Positions 26,839-36,622 of a stretch of DNA of 64,000 nucleotides are shown here, one piece after another (position 1 is the stretch's first letter; each line of letters begins with the position of its first letter). Below the pieces are notes generated by a model, which was not told the DNA's origin, searched no databases, and saw only the letters and a list, made by a program, of their open reading frames with translations. The translations under genes were made by a program, and so were the position numbers. The stretch is taken from assembly GCF_003574735.1 (NCBI RefSeq), contig NZ_QORW01000008.1, forward strand, positions 186,001 through 250,000. Direction: 5' to 3'. This stretch comes from Dongia deserti. GTDB taxonomy: Bacteria > Pseudomonadota > Alphaproteobacteria > Dongiales > Dongiaceae.

Positions 26839-26956
26839 CCGTCATCACCGGGCCGCCGCGCAGCGGCGAGATCCGGTGATCCAAATATCATCGTGTGGCC
26901 GTGTGCAAACCTGGATCACCGGGTCTCGACACTTCGTGTCGGCCCGGTGATGACGG
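26839..26956. repeat. 118-bp nested palindromic element (REP/MITE-like)
   Basis: Exact 16-bp inverted ends CCGTCATCACCGGGCC (26839-26854) and GGCCCGGTGATGACGG (26941-26956) enclose a second inverted pair CCGGTGATCC (26873-26882) / GGATCACCGG (26913-26922). The motif G-TCATCACCGGG recurs in all arms. It sits between the desaturase stop and the convergent zeta-subunit stop, where dispersed alphaproteobacterial palindromes are usual; it may also end transcription from both sides. Confidence 0.65.
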
Positions 26957-26998
26957 TTAGAGGGTAGTCGGCAGCGGAAGGAGGAGCGTGACGAGCGC

Positions 26999-27331
26999 CT
27001 ATCCCTCTTTCACTTCCGTCCGGATCTGGTCGGTGGCGATCTTCATCAGATCGTCCATCTGCTTGCGCAGGCGGTGCTCGCTCATTTCGACTTTCTTGGC
27101 CTGGAAGTCGGTCAGCACCTTGTGCAGGACGTCGTGATCGCCGGGCGTGGCGAAATCGGACTTGATCACTTCCTTGGCGTAGGTCTCAGCGTCGGCGCCG
27201 TGGATGCCGAGCAGGTTCGCCGCCCACAAGCCCAGGAGCTTGTTGCGGCGGGCATTCACGCGGAACTGCAGTTCCTTGTCGTGCTTGAACTTTGTTTCGA
27301 AGGTGCTCTCGCGCTCGTCGAACGTGGTCAT
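26999..27331 (-). CDS. F1F0-ATPase inhibitory subunit zeta (DUF1476)
   Basis: A 110-aa helical protein beginning 'MTTFDEREST', with 'FKHDKELQFRVNARRNKLLG' and 'LWAANLLGIHGADAETYAKE', the DUF1476 signature restricted to Alphaproteobacteria. In Paracoccus the zeta subunit blocks ATP hydrolysis by F1. The N-terminal inhibitory segment and the four-helix bundle both fit the length. An in-frame extension of 24 codons upstream has no family match. It is divergent from the NRDE gene. The lineage marker is as informative as the function. Confidence 0.88.
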   Translation of the reverse strand: MTTFDERESTFETKFKHDKELQFRVNARRNKLLGLWAANLLGIHGADAETYAKEVIKSDFATPGDHDVLHKVLTDFQAKKVEMSEHRLRKQMDDLMKIATDQIRTEVKEG

Positions 27332-27408
27332 TGATACTAGCCCCTTGCTGGACGTAAGGCCTAAGATGGTCGCGGGGCAGGTCCCCGTCAAGGTTAACCG
27401 CACCGCTC

Positions 27409-28155
27409 ATGTGCTCCGTCATAGTGCTCTACCGGCCCGGCCACAACTGGCCTTTGCTGTGGGCCAGCAACCGCGACGAAATGGCCGATCGCCCCTGGTC
27501 GCCGCCTGCGCGCCATTGGCCCGACAGGAACGATGTCGTGGCCGGACGCGACGATCTCGCAGGCGGGTCGTGGCTCGGCATCAATGATGCGGGTGTGGTG
27601 GCAGGCGTGCTCAACCGCCGCAACACGCTCGGCCCGCAGCCGGGCAAACGCAGCCGCGGCGAGCTCGTGCTCGATGCGCTGGATTTTCCCGATGCCGCCG
27701 ACGCGGTGGAGACGCTGCGTCAGCTCGATGCGCACGCCTTTCGCCCTTTCAACATGGTCGTGTGTGACAACCGCGACGCCTACTGGGTGCGCAATCTCGG
27801 CATGCAGGTCGAGGTGGAGACGCTGCCGCCGGGCCTCTCCATGGTCACCGCGTCGGACCGCAACGATCTCAACAGCAAGCGCATCCGCTGGTATCTGCCG
27901 CGCTGGAAGGATGCGAAGACTCCGGATCCCGATACCGGCGATTGGCAGGACTGGCAGGCGCTGCTGTGCGATCGCAGCCACGATCCCGCCGGCACTGTCT
28001 TCGACGCCATGAACATCGTCTCCAATACCGGCTTCGGCACCGTCTCTTCATCGCTGATCGCGCTACCGGCGCCGCAATTCGCCACCCGGCGTCCGATCTG
28101 GAAGTTCGTCGGCGGCCGGCCGGACAAGTCCGCCTGGCAGGACGTCCAGCTCTAG
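27409..28155 (+). CDS. NRDE family protein (TANGO2-like)
   Basis: A 248-aa protein of the NRDE/TANGO2 family. The hallmark 'LLWASNRDEMADRPW' is at residues 16-30, followed by 'GRDDLAGGSWLGINDAGVVAGVLNRR' and 'SRGELVLDAL'. The eukaryotic homologue TANGO2 influences membrane and acyl-CoA homeostasis, and the fold is like N-terminal nucleophile hydrolases, with the conserved Cys2 here as MC in 'MCSVIVLY'. The bacterial role is unclear. Start at 27409, divergent from the zeta gene 77 bp away. Confidence 0.85.
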   Translation: MCSVIVLYRPGHNWPLLWASNRDEMADRPWSPPARHWPDRNDVVAGRDDLAGGSWLGINDAGVVAGVLNRRNTLGPQPGKRSRGELVLDALDFPDAADAVETLRQLDAHAFRPFNMVVCDNRDAYWVRNLGMQVEVETLPPGLSMVTASDRNDLNSKRIRWYLPRWKDAKTPDPDTGDWQDWQALLCDRSHDPAGTVFDAMNIVSNTGFGTVSSSLIALPAPQFATRRPIWKFVGGRPDKSAWQDVQL

Positions 28156-28196
28156 AGGAGGCGAAGCCTCTTGCGCCGGTTCTTCGCCTGTGTATT

Positions 28197-28213
28197 GTTA
28201 CGTTATAACATTC
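28197..28213. promoter_or_regulatory. Zur-box-like palindrome
   Basis: GTTACGTTATAACATTC has the core GTTATAAC, perfectly symmetric, with partly matching flanks. This resembles the alphaproteobacterial Zur/Fur-type operators built on GTTATAAC. It lies 15 bp before the start codon of the zinc-binding protein gene, where a repressor would block it. Symmetry outside the core is imperfect. Confidence 0.5.
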
Positions 28214-28228
28214 TTAATGGAGCGCAGA

Positions 28229-29170
28229 ATGCGTCGTTTGGTGTGGGTGGCCGGATTGCTGGCCATGATGGCGGCTGTTCCGGGTGTGGCCTGGTCGCAA
28301 GAGAAGCTGGCTGTGGTGGCGACCTTTTCCATTCTGGGCGACCTCACCCAGCGAATCGGCGGCGATCACGTCCAGGTCCTGACCCTGGTGGGCCCGAATG
28401 GCGATGCGCACGTGTTCCAGCCGGGCCCGAAGGAATCCGCCGCGCTCGGCAAGGCCAGCGTCCTGATCGCCAACGGCCTCGGGTTCGAGCCGTGGCTGCA
28501 TCGCCTGGAAGAATCGTCCGGCTTCAAAGGCAAGCTGCTGGTCGCCACCGAGGGCATTACGCCACTCGCGGGTGCCGAAGAGCATGAAGGCGAAGAGGAA
28601 GAGCATGAGGGCGAGGAAGCCCACGAGGAGCATCACGATCACGGCGGCACAGATCCGCACGCCTTTCAGAACCTTTCCAACGCGCTGGTCTATGTCACCA
28701 ACATTGCGAAGGGCCTGTCCGAAGCCGCACCGGCCCATGCCGCTGATTTCAAGCTCAATGCCGACAAACTGAGCGCCGAGATCGCGGCGCTCGATGCGCA
28801 GCTGAAGGCCGATTTCGCGGCCATCCCGCAGGAACGCCGGCGCGTCCTCACCTCGCACGATGCCTTCCAGTATTTCGGCCGGGCCTACGGCATCGAATTC
28901 ATCTCCGTCCAGGGTGTCAGCACCGAAGCGGAGGCGTCCGCGGAGGATCTCGCGAAGATCGTGCGCCAGGCGCGGGACGGGCATCTGTCCGCGATCTTCC
29001 TGGAGAACATGAGCGACCCGCGGCTCGCGGAGACGGTAGCCCAGGAATCCGGGATTCGCGTGGGCGGCGAACTCTATGCCGATGCCTTGTCCGATCCCAC
29101 CGGCCCGGCGCCGGACTATTTGTCGCTCGTCCGCTACAACGCGAAGCAATTGCTCGCCGCCATGCAGTGA
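28229..29170 (+). CDS. Zinc-binding periplasmic protein, ZnuA/AztC-like
   Basis: A 313-aa cluster A-I metal-binding protein with a Sec signal (residues 1-23, ending AWSQ). The ligand His is in 'GDAHVFQP' (H61), the next in 'GTDPHAFQN' (H144) and a third in 'VLTSHDAFQYF'. Residues 116-140 form an acidic His-rich loop (AEEHEGEEEEHEGEE...HHDHGG) like the flexible loops of ZnuA. GGAG five bases before the ATG decides the start over an ATG four codons upstream. No permease or ATPase gene is near, so it either serves a distant ABC system or hands zinc to the ZevAB-like pair downstream. Confidence 0.85.
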   Translation: MRRLVWVAGLLAMMAAVPGVAWSQEKLAVVATFSILGDLTQRIGGDHVQVLTLVGPNGDAHVFQPGPKESAALGKASVLIANGLGFEPWLHRLEESSGFKGKLLVATEGITPLAGAEEHEGEEEEHEGEEAHEEHHDHGGTDPHAFQNLSNALVYVTNIAKGLSEAAPAHAADFKLNADKLSAEIAALDAQLKADFAAIPQERRRVLTSHDAFQYFGRAYGIEFISVQGVSTEAEASAEDLAKIVRQARDGHLSAIFLENMSDPRLAETVAQESGIRVGGELYADALSDPTGPAPDYLSLVRYNAKQLLAAMQ

Positions 29171-29176
29171 CGTAAA

Positions 29177-29200
29177 CTCCGCGCCCATTCAGACGCGGAG
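29177..29200 (+). other. Intercistronic hairpin
   Basis: CTCCGCG (29177-29183) pairs with CGCGGAG (29194-29200) around a 10-nt loop between the binding-protein gene and the small Cys-motif gene. There is no T run. It may protect or trim the upstream mRNA, but no function is shown. Confidence 0.35.
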
Positions 29201-29207
29201 CTGAGAG

Positions 29208-29513
29208 ATGAATGCTCGCCGGGAAGTGCTGCTCGGACTGGTGGCCGGTGCCGCCGGCTTTGGCCTGCTCTCGAGCCGTGCTTTCGCTTGGTATCTCGAA
29301 GAGATGACGCCGGATCAGGAAGCGGCCTTTCTCGAGGCCTGCCGTGCTGCGCCGGTCAAGCAGGCGGAGAATCATACCGGCCTCATTGCCGCTGCGCGCC
29401 AGAGCCTCGCACAGCGCATCGCCAACGGTCAGTTGCCGTCCGGTACGACCGAGCAGGTCGGCTGCCCGGTCTGCGGCTGCAGCTTCGTCGTGACTGCGGA
29501 CGGGACGAATTGA
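29208..29513 (+). CDS. Small exported protein with C-terminal CPVCGC motif
   Basis: A 101-aa protein. Residues 1-27 form a twin-arginine-like or Sec signal (MNARREVLLGLVAGAAGFGL, then SRAFA), then a helix rich in acidic residues ('WYLEEMTPDQEAAFLEACR') and a C-terminal 'GCPVCGCSF' that could bind a metal or form a redox pair. I do not recognise a family. It is placed in the zinc cluster between the binding protein and ZevA-like gene, and its stop TGA overlaps the TTG start of the next gene, so it is surely co-translated with it. A zinc chaperone or an assembly factor is a guess. Confidence 0.7.
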   Translation: MNARREVLLGLVAGAAGFGLLSSRAFAWYLEEMTPDQEAAFLEACRAAPVKQAENHTGLIAAARQSLAQRIANGQLPSGTTEQVGCPVCGCSFVVTADGTN

Positions 29514-30109
29514 TCCGGCGATTTGCCGCTATCACGCTTGCTCTATCCTGCCTGGTCGCCGCCCAACCGGCGGCGGCGCATCCGCACGTGTTCATCGACA
29601 ACAGGGTCACGTTCGTGTTCGACGGCGGGAAGGTTACTGCGCTGCGCCTCCACTGGGTGTTCGACGAGATCTTCAGCGATTCTCTGCTCGGCCAGTTCGA
29701 TGCCGATGGCGACGGAACGTTTGACAAGCTGGAAAGCGGAGCTGTCGGAGAAGGCGTTCTGCCCAACCTGCAGATGTTCAACTACTTCACCTACATCTGG
29801 ATCGACGGCAAGCAGCTCGATCCGATCAAACCGACCGATTTCATCGCGAGCGCGGATGACGCACGCATGGTGACGTTCCAGATGAAAGTGCCGCTGCCTC
29901 AACCCGTCGATCCGCGCACCGCTGCGGTGGCGGCAGAGATCTATGATCGCGAATACTACGTACAGGTGGATCTCGCCCAGCAGGACCCGGTGCTTCTCGA
30001 AAATGCCGATGGCGTTCCATGCAGCACCATGGTGCGCGATGATACGGAGAGCGCCTATTTCGGCGGTGTCATCATCCCGCAGGAGATTTCACTCCAATGT
30101 CGCCAATGA
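29510..30109 (+). CDS. DUF1007 family protein, ZevA-like
   Basis: A 199-aa exported protein. Sec signal to residue 24 (ending AQPAAA), and the mature protein begins 'HPHVFIDNRV', an exposed His pair typical of DUF1007. 'LHWVFDEIFSDSLLGQFDAD' followed by 'GDGTFDKLE' (an EF-hand-like acidic loop) also fits. In Haemophilus the homologue ZevA acts with ZevB in zinc uptake; other relatives accompany nickel/cobalt exporters. TTG start in the overlap TTGA. Overlaps the next gene by 13 bp. Confidence 0.82.
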   Translation: MIRRFAAITLALSCLVAAQPAAAHPHVFIDNRVTFVFDGGKVTALRLHWVFDEIFSDSLLGQFDADGDGTFDKLESGAVGEGVLPNLQMFNYFTYIWIDGKQLDPIKPTDFIASADDARMVTFQMKVPLPQPVDPRTAAVAAEIYDREYYVQVDLAQQDPVLLENADGVPCSTMVRDDTESAYFGGVIIPQEISLQCRQ

Positions 30110-31047
30110 AGCGGCGCGTACTGCCGCTGGTTGCGCTGGTCGTGCTTCTGCTCTCGTGGCCCCTGATTGTTCACGCTCAGCAGGCCGCACCATTGTTCCC
30201 GCCGCCGAGCAGCGATGCCGCCGAGCCGGCTGAGCCTGCCGCATCGCCGTCGCTGTGGCGCCAGGCCGCCGGCTTCGTCGTTCGCACGGAAAGCCAGTTC
30301 AGCCGTCAGCTCAACAAGCAGCTGGGCGCGATCCGCCGCGGCGATGGTTCGACTGCGCTTTTGGCCGGCGTCCTCGCCGCCTTTCTCTACGGCATCTTTC
30401 ACACGCTGGCCGTCGGTCACGGCAAGACCGTAGTGGTTGGCTACTTCCTGGGCAATCGCGCGCGACCCATGCATGGCATCGGGATGGCGAGCTGGATTGC
30501 AGTCAGCCACGTCATGGGCGCCGTCGTGGTCGCGCTCGTCGCGCACTGGATCCTCGCGCGCACCCTGATATCGCCGATCGAGCAGAATCACTGGATTCGC
30601 CTTGTCAGCTTCGGCGCCATCGCGCTGATCGGCGGCTGGATGCTGGCAGCGGCGTGGCGGCGCGTGCGCGGCACCGGCGACCATCATCACCACGACCATG
30701 ATCACCATCATCACGGCGGTGGGGTAGGGCATCGACGCCTCCTGGCAGTGGCGGCAGGCTTCGTGCCGTGCTCCGGCGCCATCCTGATCCTGACCTTCGC
30801 CTTCGCGAACGGGATCCTGGGCAGCGGGCTGGTGATGGTGCTGGCGATCGCCCTCGGCATGGCGCTCACCCTGGCCGGGCTGGGCCTGGTCAGCATGCTG
30901 GTGCATCACCAGGTTTCGCTCCGGCTGGCGAGCCGCAGCACCGCGACCCGGTGGCTCGGCCTCCTCGGGCCGCTCCTCATTCTGATCATAGGTGGGTTGT
31001 TGTTTTTGGCCGAACTCTCGATCCTCATTGTCGGGTCAAGCGGCTGA
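30097..31047 (+). CDS. NicO/RcnA-family metal transporter, ZevB-like
   Basis: A 316-aa inner-membrane protein with a signal-anchor N-terminus and six further hydrophobic segments. The NicO hallmark is 'GIFHTLAVGHGKTVVVGYFL' (about residues 100-120), and 'GDHHHHDHDHHHHGGG' (about 193-208) is a cytoplasmic-type His loop as in RcnA and ZevB. RcnA exports nickel/cobalt, whereas ZevB takes up zinc. The company of a ZnuA-like protein and DUF1007 favours zinc, but export cannot be excluded. The start lies inside the upstream gene's tail; ATGA at 30106 is an alternative start three codons later. Confidence 0.82.
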   Translation: MSPMKRRVLPLVALVVLLLSWPLIVHAQQAAPLFPPPSSDAAEPAEPAASPSLWRQAAGFVVRTESQFSRQLNKQLGAIRRGDGSTALLAGVLAAFLYGIFHTLAVGHGKTVVVGYFLGNRARPMHGIGMASWIAVSHVMGAVVVALVAHWILARTLISPIEQNHWIRLVSFGAIALIGGWMLAAAWRRVRGTGDHHHHDHDHHHHGGGVGHRRLLAVAAGFVPCSGAILILTFAFANGILGSGLVMVLAIALGMALTLAGLGLVSMLVHHQVSLRLASRSTATRWLGLLGPLLILIIGGLLFLAELSILIVGSSG

Positions 31048-31190
31048 TTCACAAGCAAAATTTCCGTCTCGGCGAGTCGCGCTGCACCTGCGAGATTGAT
31101 TGAGTTTCGAGGGGTCCCCTGCTAGAAGGATGCCGATTCCGACCTCGGCCCCCTTGGTTGGCCCCCTTTTTCAGAATTGGAGAGCCCCGG

Positions 31191-31955
31191 ATGACCCGTC
31201 GCCGGCGCATTTACGAAGGCAAGGCGAAGGTCTTGTTTGAAGGTCCGGAGCCAGGGACCCTGGTCCAGTATTTCAAGGACGATGCGACGGCGTTCAACAA
31301 TCAGAAGAAGGGGACGATCACTGGGAAGGGCGTCCTCAACAACCGCATCTCCGAATACCTGATGGTGAAGCTGGGCGAGATCGGCGTGCCGACGCATTTC
31401 GTACGCCGCCTCAACATGCGCGAGCAGCTGGTGCGCGAGGTGGAGATCATCCCGCTCGAGGTCGTGGTGCGCAACATCGTGGCCGGCTCGCTCGCCAAAC
31501 GCTTCGGCATCCCGGAAGGGACGCAGCTGCCGCGCTCGATCATCGAGTACTATTACAAGTCGGATGAGCTCGGCGACCCGATGGTCTCGGAAGAGCACAT
31601 CACGGCCTTCGGCTGGGCGACGCCGCAGGACATCGACGAGATGCTGTCGCTGGCCCTGCGCATAAATGATTTCCTGCTGGGGCTCTTCCTGGGCGTCGGC
31701 CTCAAGCTGGTCGATTTCAAGCTGGAGTTCGGCCGGCTGTACGAGAATGACGAGATGCGGATCGTGCTGGCGGACGAGATCAGCCCGGACAATTGCCGCC
31801 TGTGGGATGTGAAGACCAACGAGAAGCTGGACAAGGACCGCTTCCGCCGCGACCTCGGCAATGTCGAGGAAGCGTATCAGGAAGTGGCGCGGCGGCTCGG
31901 CATCTTCCCCGAAGGCGGACCGAGGGACATGAAGGGTCCCTCGACCATGCAGTGA
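31191..31955 (+). CDS. purC: SAICAR synthetase
   Basis: A 254-aa ligase that joins aspartate to CAIR in purine synthesis. '[20 protein letters not shown]' (N-terminal ATP-binding strand pair), '[20 protein letters not shown]' and '[10 protein letters not shown]' (nucleotide and metal site) are all present, and '[13 protein letters not shown]' carries the conserved acid. The start with GGAGAG upstream is preferred over an in-frame extension of 11 codons. It opens the purC-purS-purQ-purL group and is 25 bp from purS. Confidence 0.97.
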   Translation: MTRRRRIYEGKAKVLFEGPEPGTLVQYFKDDATAFNNQKKGTITGKGVLNNRISEYLMVKLGEIGVPTHFVRRLNMREQLVREVEIIPLEVVVRNIVAGSLAKRFGIPEGTQLPRSIIEYYYKSDELGDPMVSEEHITAFGWATPQDIDEMLSLALRINDFLLGLFLGVGLKLVDFKLEFGRLYENDEMRIVLADEISPDNCRLWDVKTNEKLDKDRFRRDLGNVEEAYQEVARRLGIFPEGGPRDMKGPSTMQ

Positions 31956-31979
31956 CTTGGATCAGGAGACAGACAAGAC

Positions 31980-32222
31980 ATGAAGGCGCGCGTTCACATC
32001 ACCTTGAAATCCGGCGTGCTGGACCCGCAAGGCCGCGCGATCGCCCACGCGCTCGGCACCTTGGGGTTTGGCGGTGTCAATGACGTGCGCCAGGGCAAGT
32101 ATATCGAGATCGACCTCAATGAGCGCGACAAGGCCAAGGCCAAGCAGCAGGTCGATCAGATGTGCGCCAAGCTGCTGGCAAACACCGTGATCGAGAATTA
32201 CGCAATCGATCTCGTCGACTGA
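31980..32222 (+). CDS. purS: FGAM synthase subunit PurS
   Basis: An 80-aa protein, the small tetrameric subunit that channels ammonia between PurQ and PurL. '[20 protein letters not shown]', '[16 protein letters not shown]' and '[16 protein letters not shown]' are the family signature. The gene lies 12 bp upstream of purQ. AGGAG lies 13 bp before the ATG. Confidence 0.96.
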   Translation: MKARVHITLKSGVLDPQGRAIAHALGTLGFGGVNDVRQGKYIEIDLNERDKAKAKQQVDQMCAKLLANTVIENYAIDLVD

Positions 32223-32233
32223 CGGGGATACTC

Positions 32234-32919
32234 ATGAAAGCTGCCATTGTCGTCTTCCCTGGCTCCAACCGGGAGCGGGATGCCGAAGCGGCTCTGACCC
32301 AGGCGATGGGCAAGAAGCCGCTCATGGTCTGGCACCGCGATACCGAGCTGCCGGATGTCGATCTCGTCCTGGTGCCGGGCGGTTTCTCCTACGGTGACTA
32401 CCTGCGTTGCGGTGCCATCGCCGCGCATTCGCCGATTCTACGCGAGGTGAAGGCGCGTGCCGACAAGGGCATGGCGGTCATCGGCGTGTGCAACGGGTTC
32501 CAGATCATCACGGAGGCGGGGCTGCTGCCGGGCGTGCTGCTGCGCAATGCCAGTCTCAAGTTCGTCTGCAAGAATGTCCGGCTGAAGGTCGAGACCTCGC
32601 AGTCGCTGTTCACCAGCCAGTACGAGCAGGGCCAGGTGCTCAGCATCCCGGTCGCACATCACGACGGCAACTACTTTGCCGACGAGCGGACATTGGATGA
32701 GCTCGAGGCCAACGGGCAAGTGGCCTTCCGTTATTGCAGTCCCGACGGCGAGTTCGGCGACGAGCACAATCCAAACGGCTCAGCGCGCTATATCGCCGGC
32801 ATCTTTAATCGGACCAAGAATGTGCTCGGCCTGATGCCGCATCCGGAGAACGCGATCGAGCCGCTGCAGGGCTCGACTGATGGCATCCCTCTGTTCAAGA
32901 GCATGGTGGAGGCGCTGTC

Positions 32920-32923
<4 letters not shown>
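32234..32923 (+). CDS. purQ: FGAM synthase subunit PurQ (glutaminase)
   Basis: A 229-aa class I glutamine amidotransferase domain that supplies ammonia for FGAM synthesis. The nucleophile Cys is in '[11 protein letters not shown]' and the catalytic His-Glu in the C-terminal '[13 protein letters not shown]'. The start ([12 protein letters not shown]) matches the family start, and longer in-frame residues do not. The GTGA overlap with purL indicates translational coupling. Confidence 0.97.
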
Positions 32924-35136
<2,213 letters not shown>

Positions 35137-35138
35137 TC

Positions 35139-35378
35139 ATGGCAATGGAAGCAAGCGAGATCGCGCGTCTGATCAAGGAGGCGCTGCCGGATGCCGAGGT
35201 GAAGATCGAGGATCTGCGCGGCGACGGCGATCACTATGCCGCCCAGGTCGTTTCGGCGGCTTTTGCGGGAAAGACTCGCGTCCAGCAGCACCAGATGGTC
35301 TACGAGGCCCTGCGCGGGCGGATGGGCGACCAGCTCCACGCTCTGGCACTCCAGACCTCGGCGCCCAAAGCGGGTTAA
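35139..35378 (+). CDS. bolA: BolA family protein
   Basis: A 79-aa protein with the class II KH-like fold: 'SEIARLIKEALPDAEVKIED', then 'DGDHYAAQVVSAAFAGKTRVQQHQMVYEAL' with the conserved D-H and 'F.GK...R.H' residues. It partners with monothiol glutaredoxins in Fe-S trafficking, and the grxD gene lies 128 bp downstream, which supports the pair. A start two codons later (MEASEI) is equally possible. Confidence 0.95.
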   Translation: MAMEASEIARLIKEALPDAEVKIEDLRGDGDHYAAQVVSAAFAGKTRVQQHQMVYEALRGRMGDQLHALALQTSAPKAG

Positions 35379-35506
35379 CCGCAACGAACTTGTGGTCTTG
35401 GAGTTAACCAAAGGGCGAGGCGGCAAGGCGCGCGATTGACAGGGCCGCGATTTGCCCTCATATGCGGGGTTAAGGAATTCGGCGAGCTTCGCCGCAGGAG
35501 ATGAGA

Positions 35507-35848
35507 ATGAGCGATAATCCGGTCTTCGACCGCATCCGTGACGATATCACCAGCAACGACGTGGTGCTCTACATGAAGGGCACGCCGGTCTTTCCGCAGT
35601 GCGGTTTCTCCGCGACGGTGGTTCAGGTGCTCTCGCACATCGGCGTGAAGTTCAAGGGCATCGACGTGCTGGCCGACCCGGGCCTGCGCCAGGGCATCAA
35701 GGACTTCGCCAGCTGGCCGACCATCCCGCAGCTCTATGTGAAGGGCGAGTTCGTCGGCGGCTGCGATATCATCCGCGAGATGTTCCAGAGCGGCGAGCTG
35801 CAGGAGCTGCTGAAGAGCAAGGGCGTCGCCGTCACCCAAGCGGCCTGA
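35507..35848 (+). CDS. grxD: Monothiol glutaredoxin, CGFS type
   Basis: A 113-aa Grx4-type protein that carries [2Fe-2S] clusters bridging to BolA. '[20 protein letters not shown]' has the single active-site cysteine at residue 32, with '[20 protein letters not shown]' giving the TVP-like loop and the glutathione site. AGGAG six bases before this ATG decides against the ATG two codons upstream. A hairpin terminator follows at 35871. The last 85 bases are copied downstream in the tandem duplication. Confidence 0.97.
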   Translation: MSDNPVFDRIRDDITSNDVVLYMKGTPVFPQCGFSATVVQVLSHIGVKFKGIDVLADPGLRQGIKDFASWPTIPQLYVKGEFVGGCDIIREMFQSGELQELLKSKGVAVTQAA

Positions 35849-35870
35849 TCGGCGTACCGGGTTTCGAGGC

Positions 35871-35897
35871 AAGGGCCGGGCGCATGCGCCGGCCCTT
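35871..35897 (+). terminator. Rho-independent terminator after grxD
   Basis: A 9-bp stem AAGGGCCGG / CCGGCCCTT with a GCGCATGCG loop, then CCTCTTTC, 22 bp after the grxD stop. A decayed copy is at about 36302-36330 in the second duplication unit. Confidence 0.75.
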
Positions 35898-35903
35898 CCT
35901 CTT

Positions 35904-36089
35904 TCAGCGGTTTGCGCCGCCTTTGTCGCCGCGATCGTTTCCTCCGCCGCCATGTTGCCACCACCGACGCTGCCGTCGGTAGGCGTCCGGATTGCTGGCG
36001 CAAGCGGCAAGTGCAAGGGCCGGAAACACGAGCGATCCCAGAGACACCATCTGCAAGAGCCGGCGGCGTTCGAATGTCTGCTGATCCAT
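35904..36089 (-). CDS. Small lipoprotein, copy 1
   Basis: A 61-aa protein with an RRRLL signal start (residues 8-12), a hydrophobic core 'MVSLGSLVFPALALAACAS' and a lipobox LAAC at its end, then a basic, glycine-rich tail (RRQRRWWQHGGGGNDRG). AGGTG lies upstream of the ATG. Its paralogue, copy 2, lies 414 bp downstream. It is convergent with grxD and ends near the terminator. No known family. Coding is supported by the paralogous copy having the same signal design. Confidence 0.65.
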   Translation of the reverse strand: MDQQTFERRRLLQMVSLGSLVFPALALAACASNPDAYRRQRRWWQHGGGGNDRGDKGGANR

Positions 36090-36329
36090 CACACACCTGT
36101 TGAAAGCGGCGATATCACTGTGAAGTGGGTGGTAAGCTGCAACGTGCACGGGTGCGATACCATTGGTGCAACGCGGTCTTTGCCAGGGTCGGCACTGTGT
36201 ATCATCGTGCGCGAGATGGTCTACCGGCGAATTGCAGGATCTGCTGAAGAGCACGGCGTCGCCGTCACCCAGGTCCTGATCGACACATCGGGTTTCCAGG
36301 CAAGAGCCGGCGCGTGCGCCGACCGGTTT

Positions 36330-36503
36330 TCAGTTCCGGCCGCCCCCGCCGCCACTCCTGTTTCCTACCGGAAAGGGCCGGTTAGGCCTCCGTATCGAAG
36401 TCGGGTGTCCGTTACACGCCGCCAGCATAGCGGCCGAAAATGCGAGCGATCCAAGGGTGAACAACTGCAATAAACGGCGACGTTTGACGATGCGGCTACC
36501 CAT
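36330..36503 (-). CDS. Small lipoprotein, copy 2
   Basis: A 57-aa paralogue of the gene at 35904, with the same basic start (KRRRLLQL), a hydrophobic core 'FTLGSLAFSAAMLAACNGHP' containing lipobox LAAC and a Gly-rich tail (GGGGGRN). The upstream 'AACAGGTGC' and start position match copy 1. It survived with its signal and lipobox intact while the grxD tail in the same duplicated unit decayed, which suggests selection on the lipoprotein. Confidence 0.6.
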   Translation of the reverse strand: MGSRIVKRRRLLQLFTLGSLAFSAAMLAACNGHPTSIRRPNRPFPVGNRSGGGGGRN

Positions 36504-36622
36504 CATGCACCTGTTGAAAAGCGACGGTCGCCTGTGCATGTGGGTGTTGAGAAGCGCGGCCGCAACCCAAAGTCCGTGCCACTCGCCGCGACGCGGTCTT
36601 TCGCGGACCGGAATGGACGGGC

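Larger units (their letters stand above)
35763..36615. repeat. Tandem duplication of a ~430-bp unit (grxD tail + terminator + lipoprotein gene)
   Basis: Bases 35763-~36195 and ~36195-~36615 align end to end. Unit 2 repeats 'CGCGAGATG', 'CTGCTGAAGAGCA', 'CGGCGTCGCCGTCACCCA', the fading terminator arms and the reverse-strand lipoprotein frame, then 'CACCTGTTGAAA' and 'GACGCGGTCTTT' near the far end (unit 1: 'CAACGCGGTCTTT' near 36170). Identity is partial, so the event is old. The coding fragment of unit 2 (C-I-I-V-R-E-M ... G-V-A-V-T-Q) is a decayed copy of the GrxD C-terminus. Confidence 0.8.

Noticed and set aside
30683-30730. Run of His codons as a possible simple repeat
   Set aside because: It is the metal-binding loop of the ZevB-like protein, read in the coding frame.
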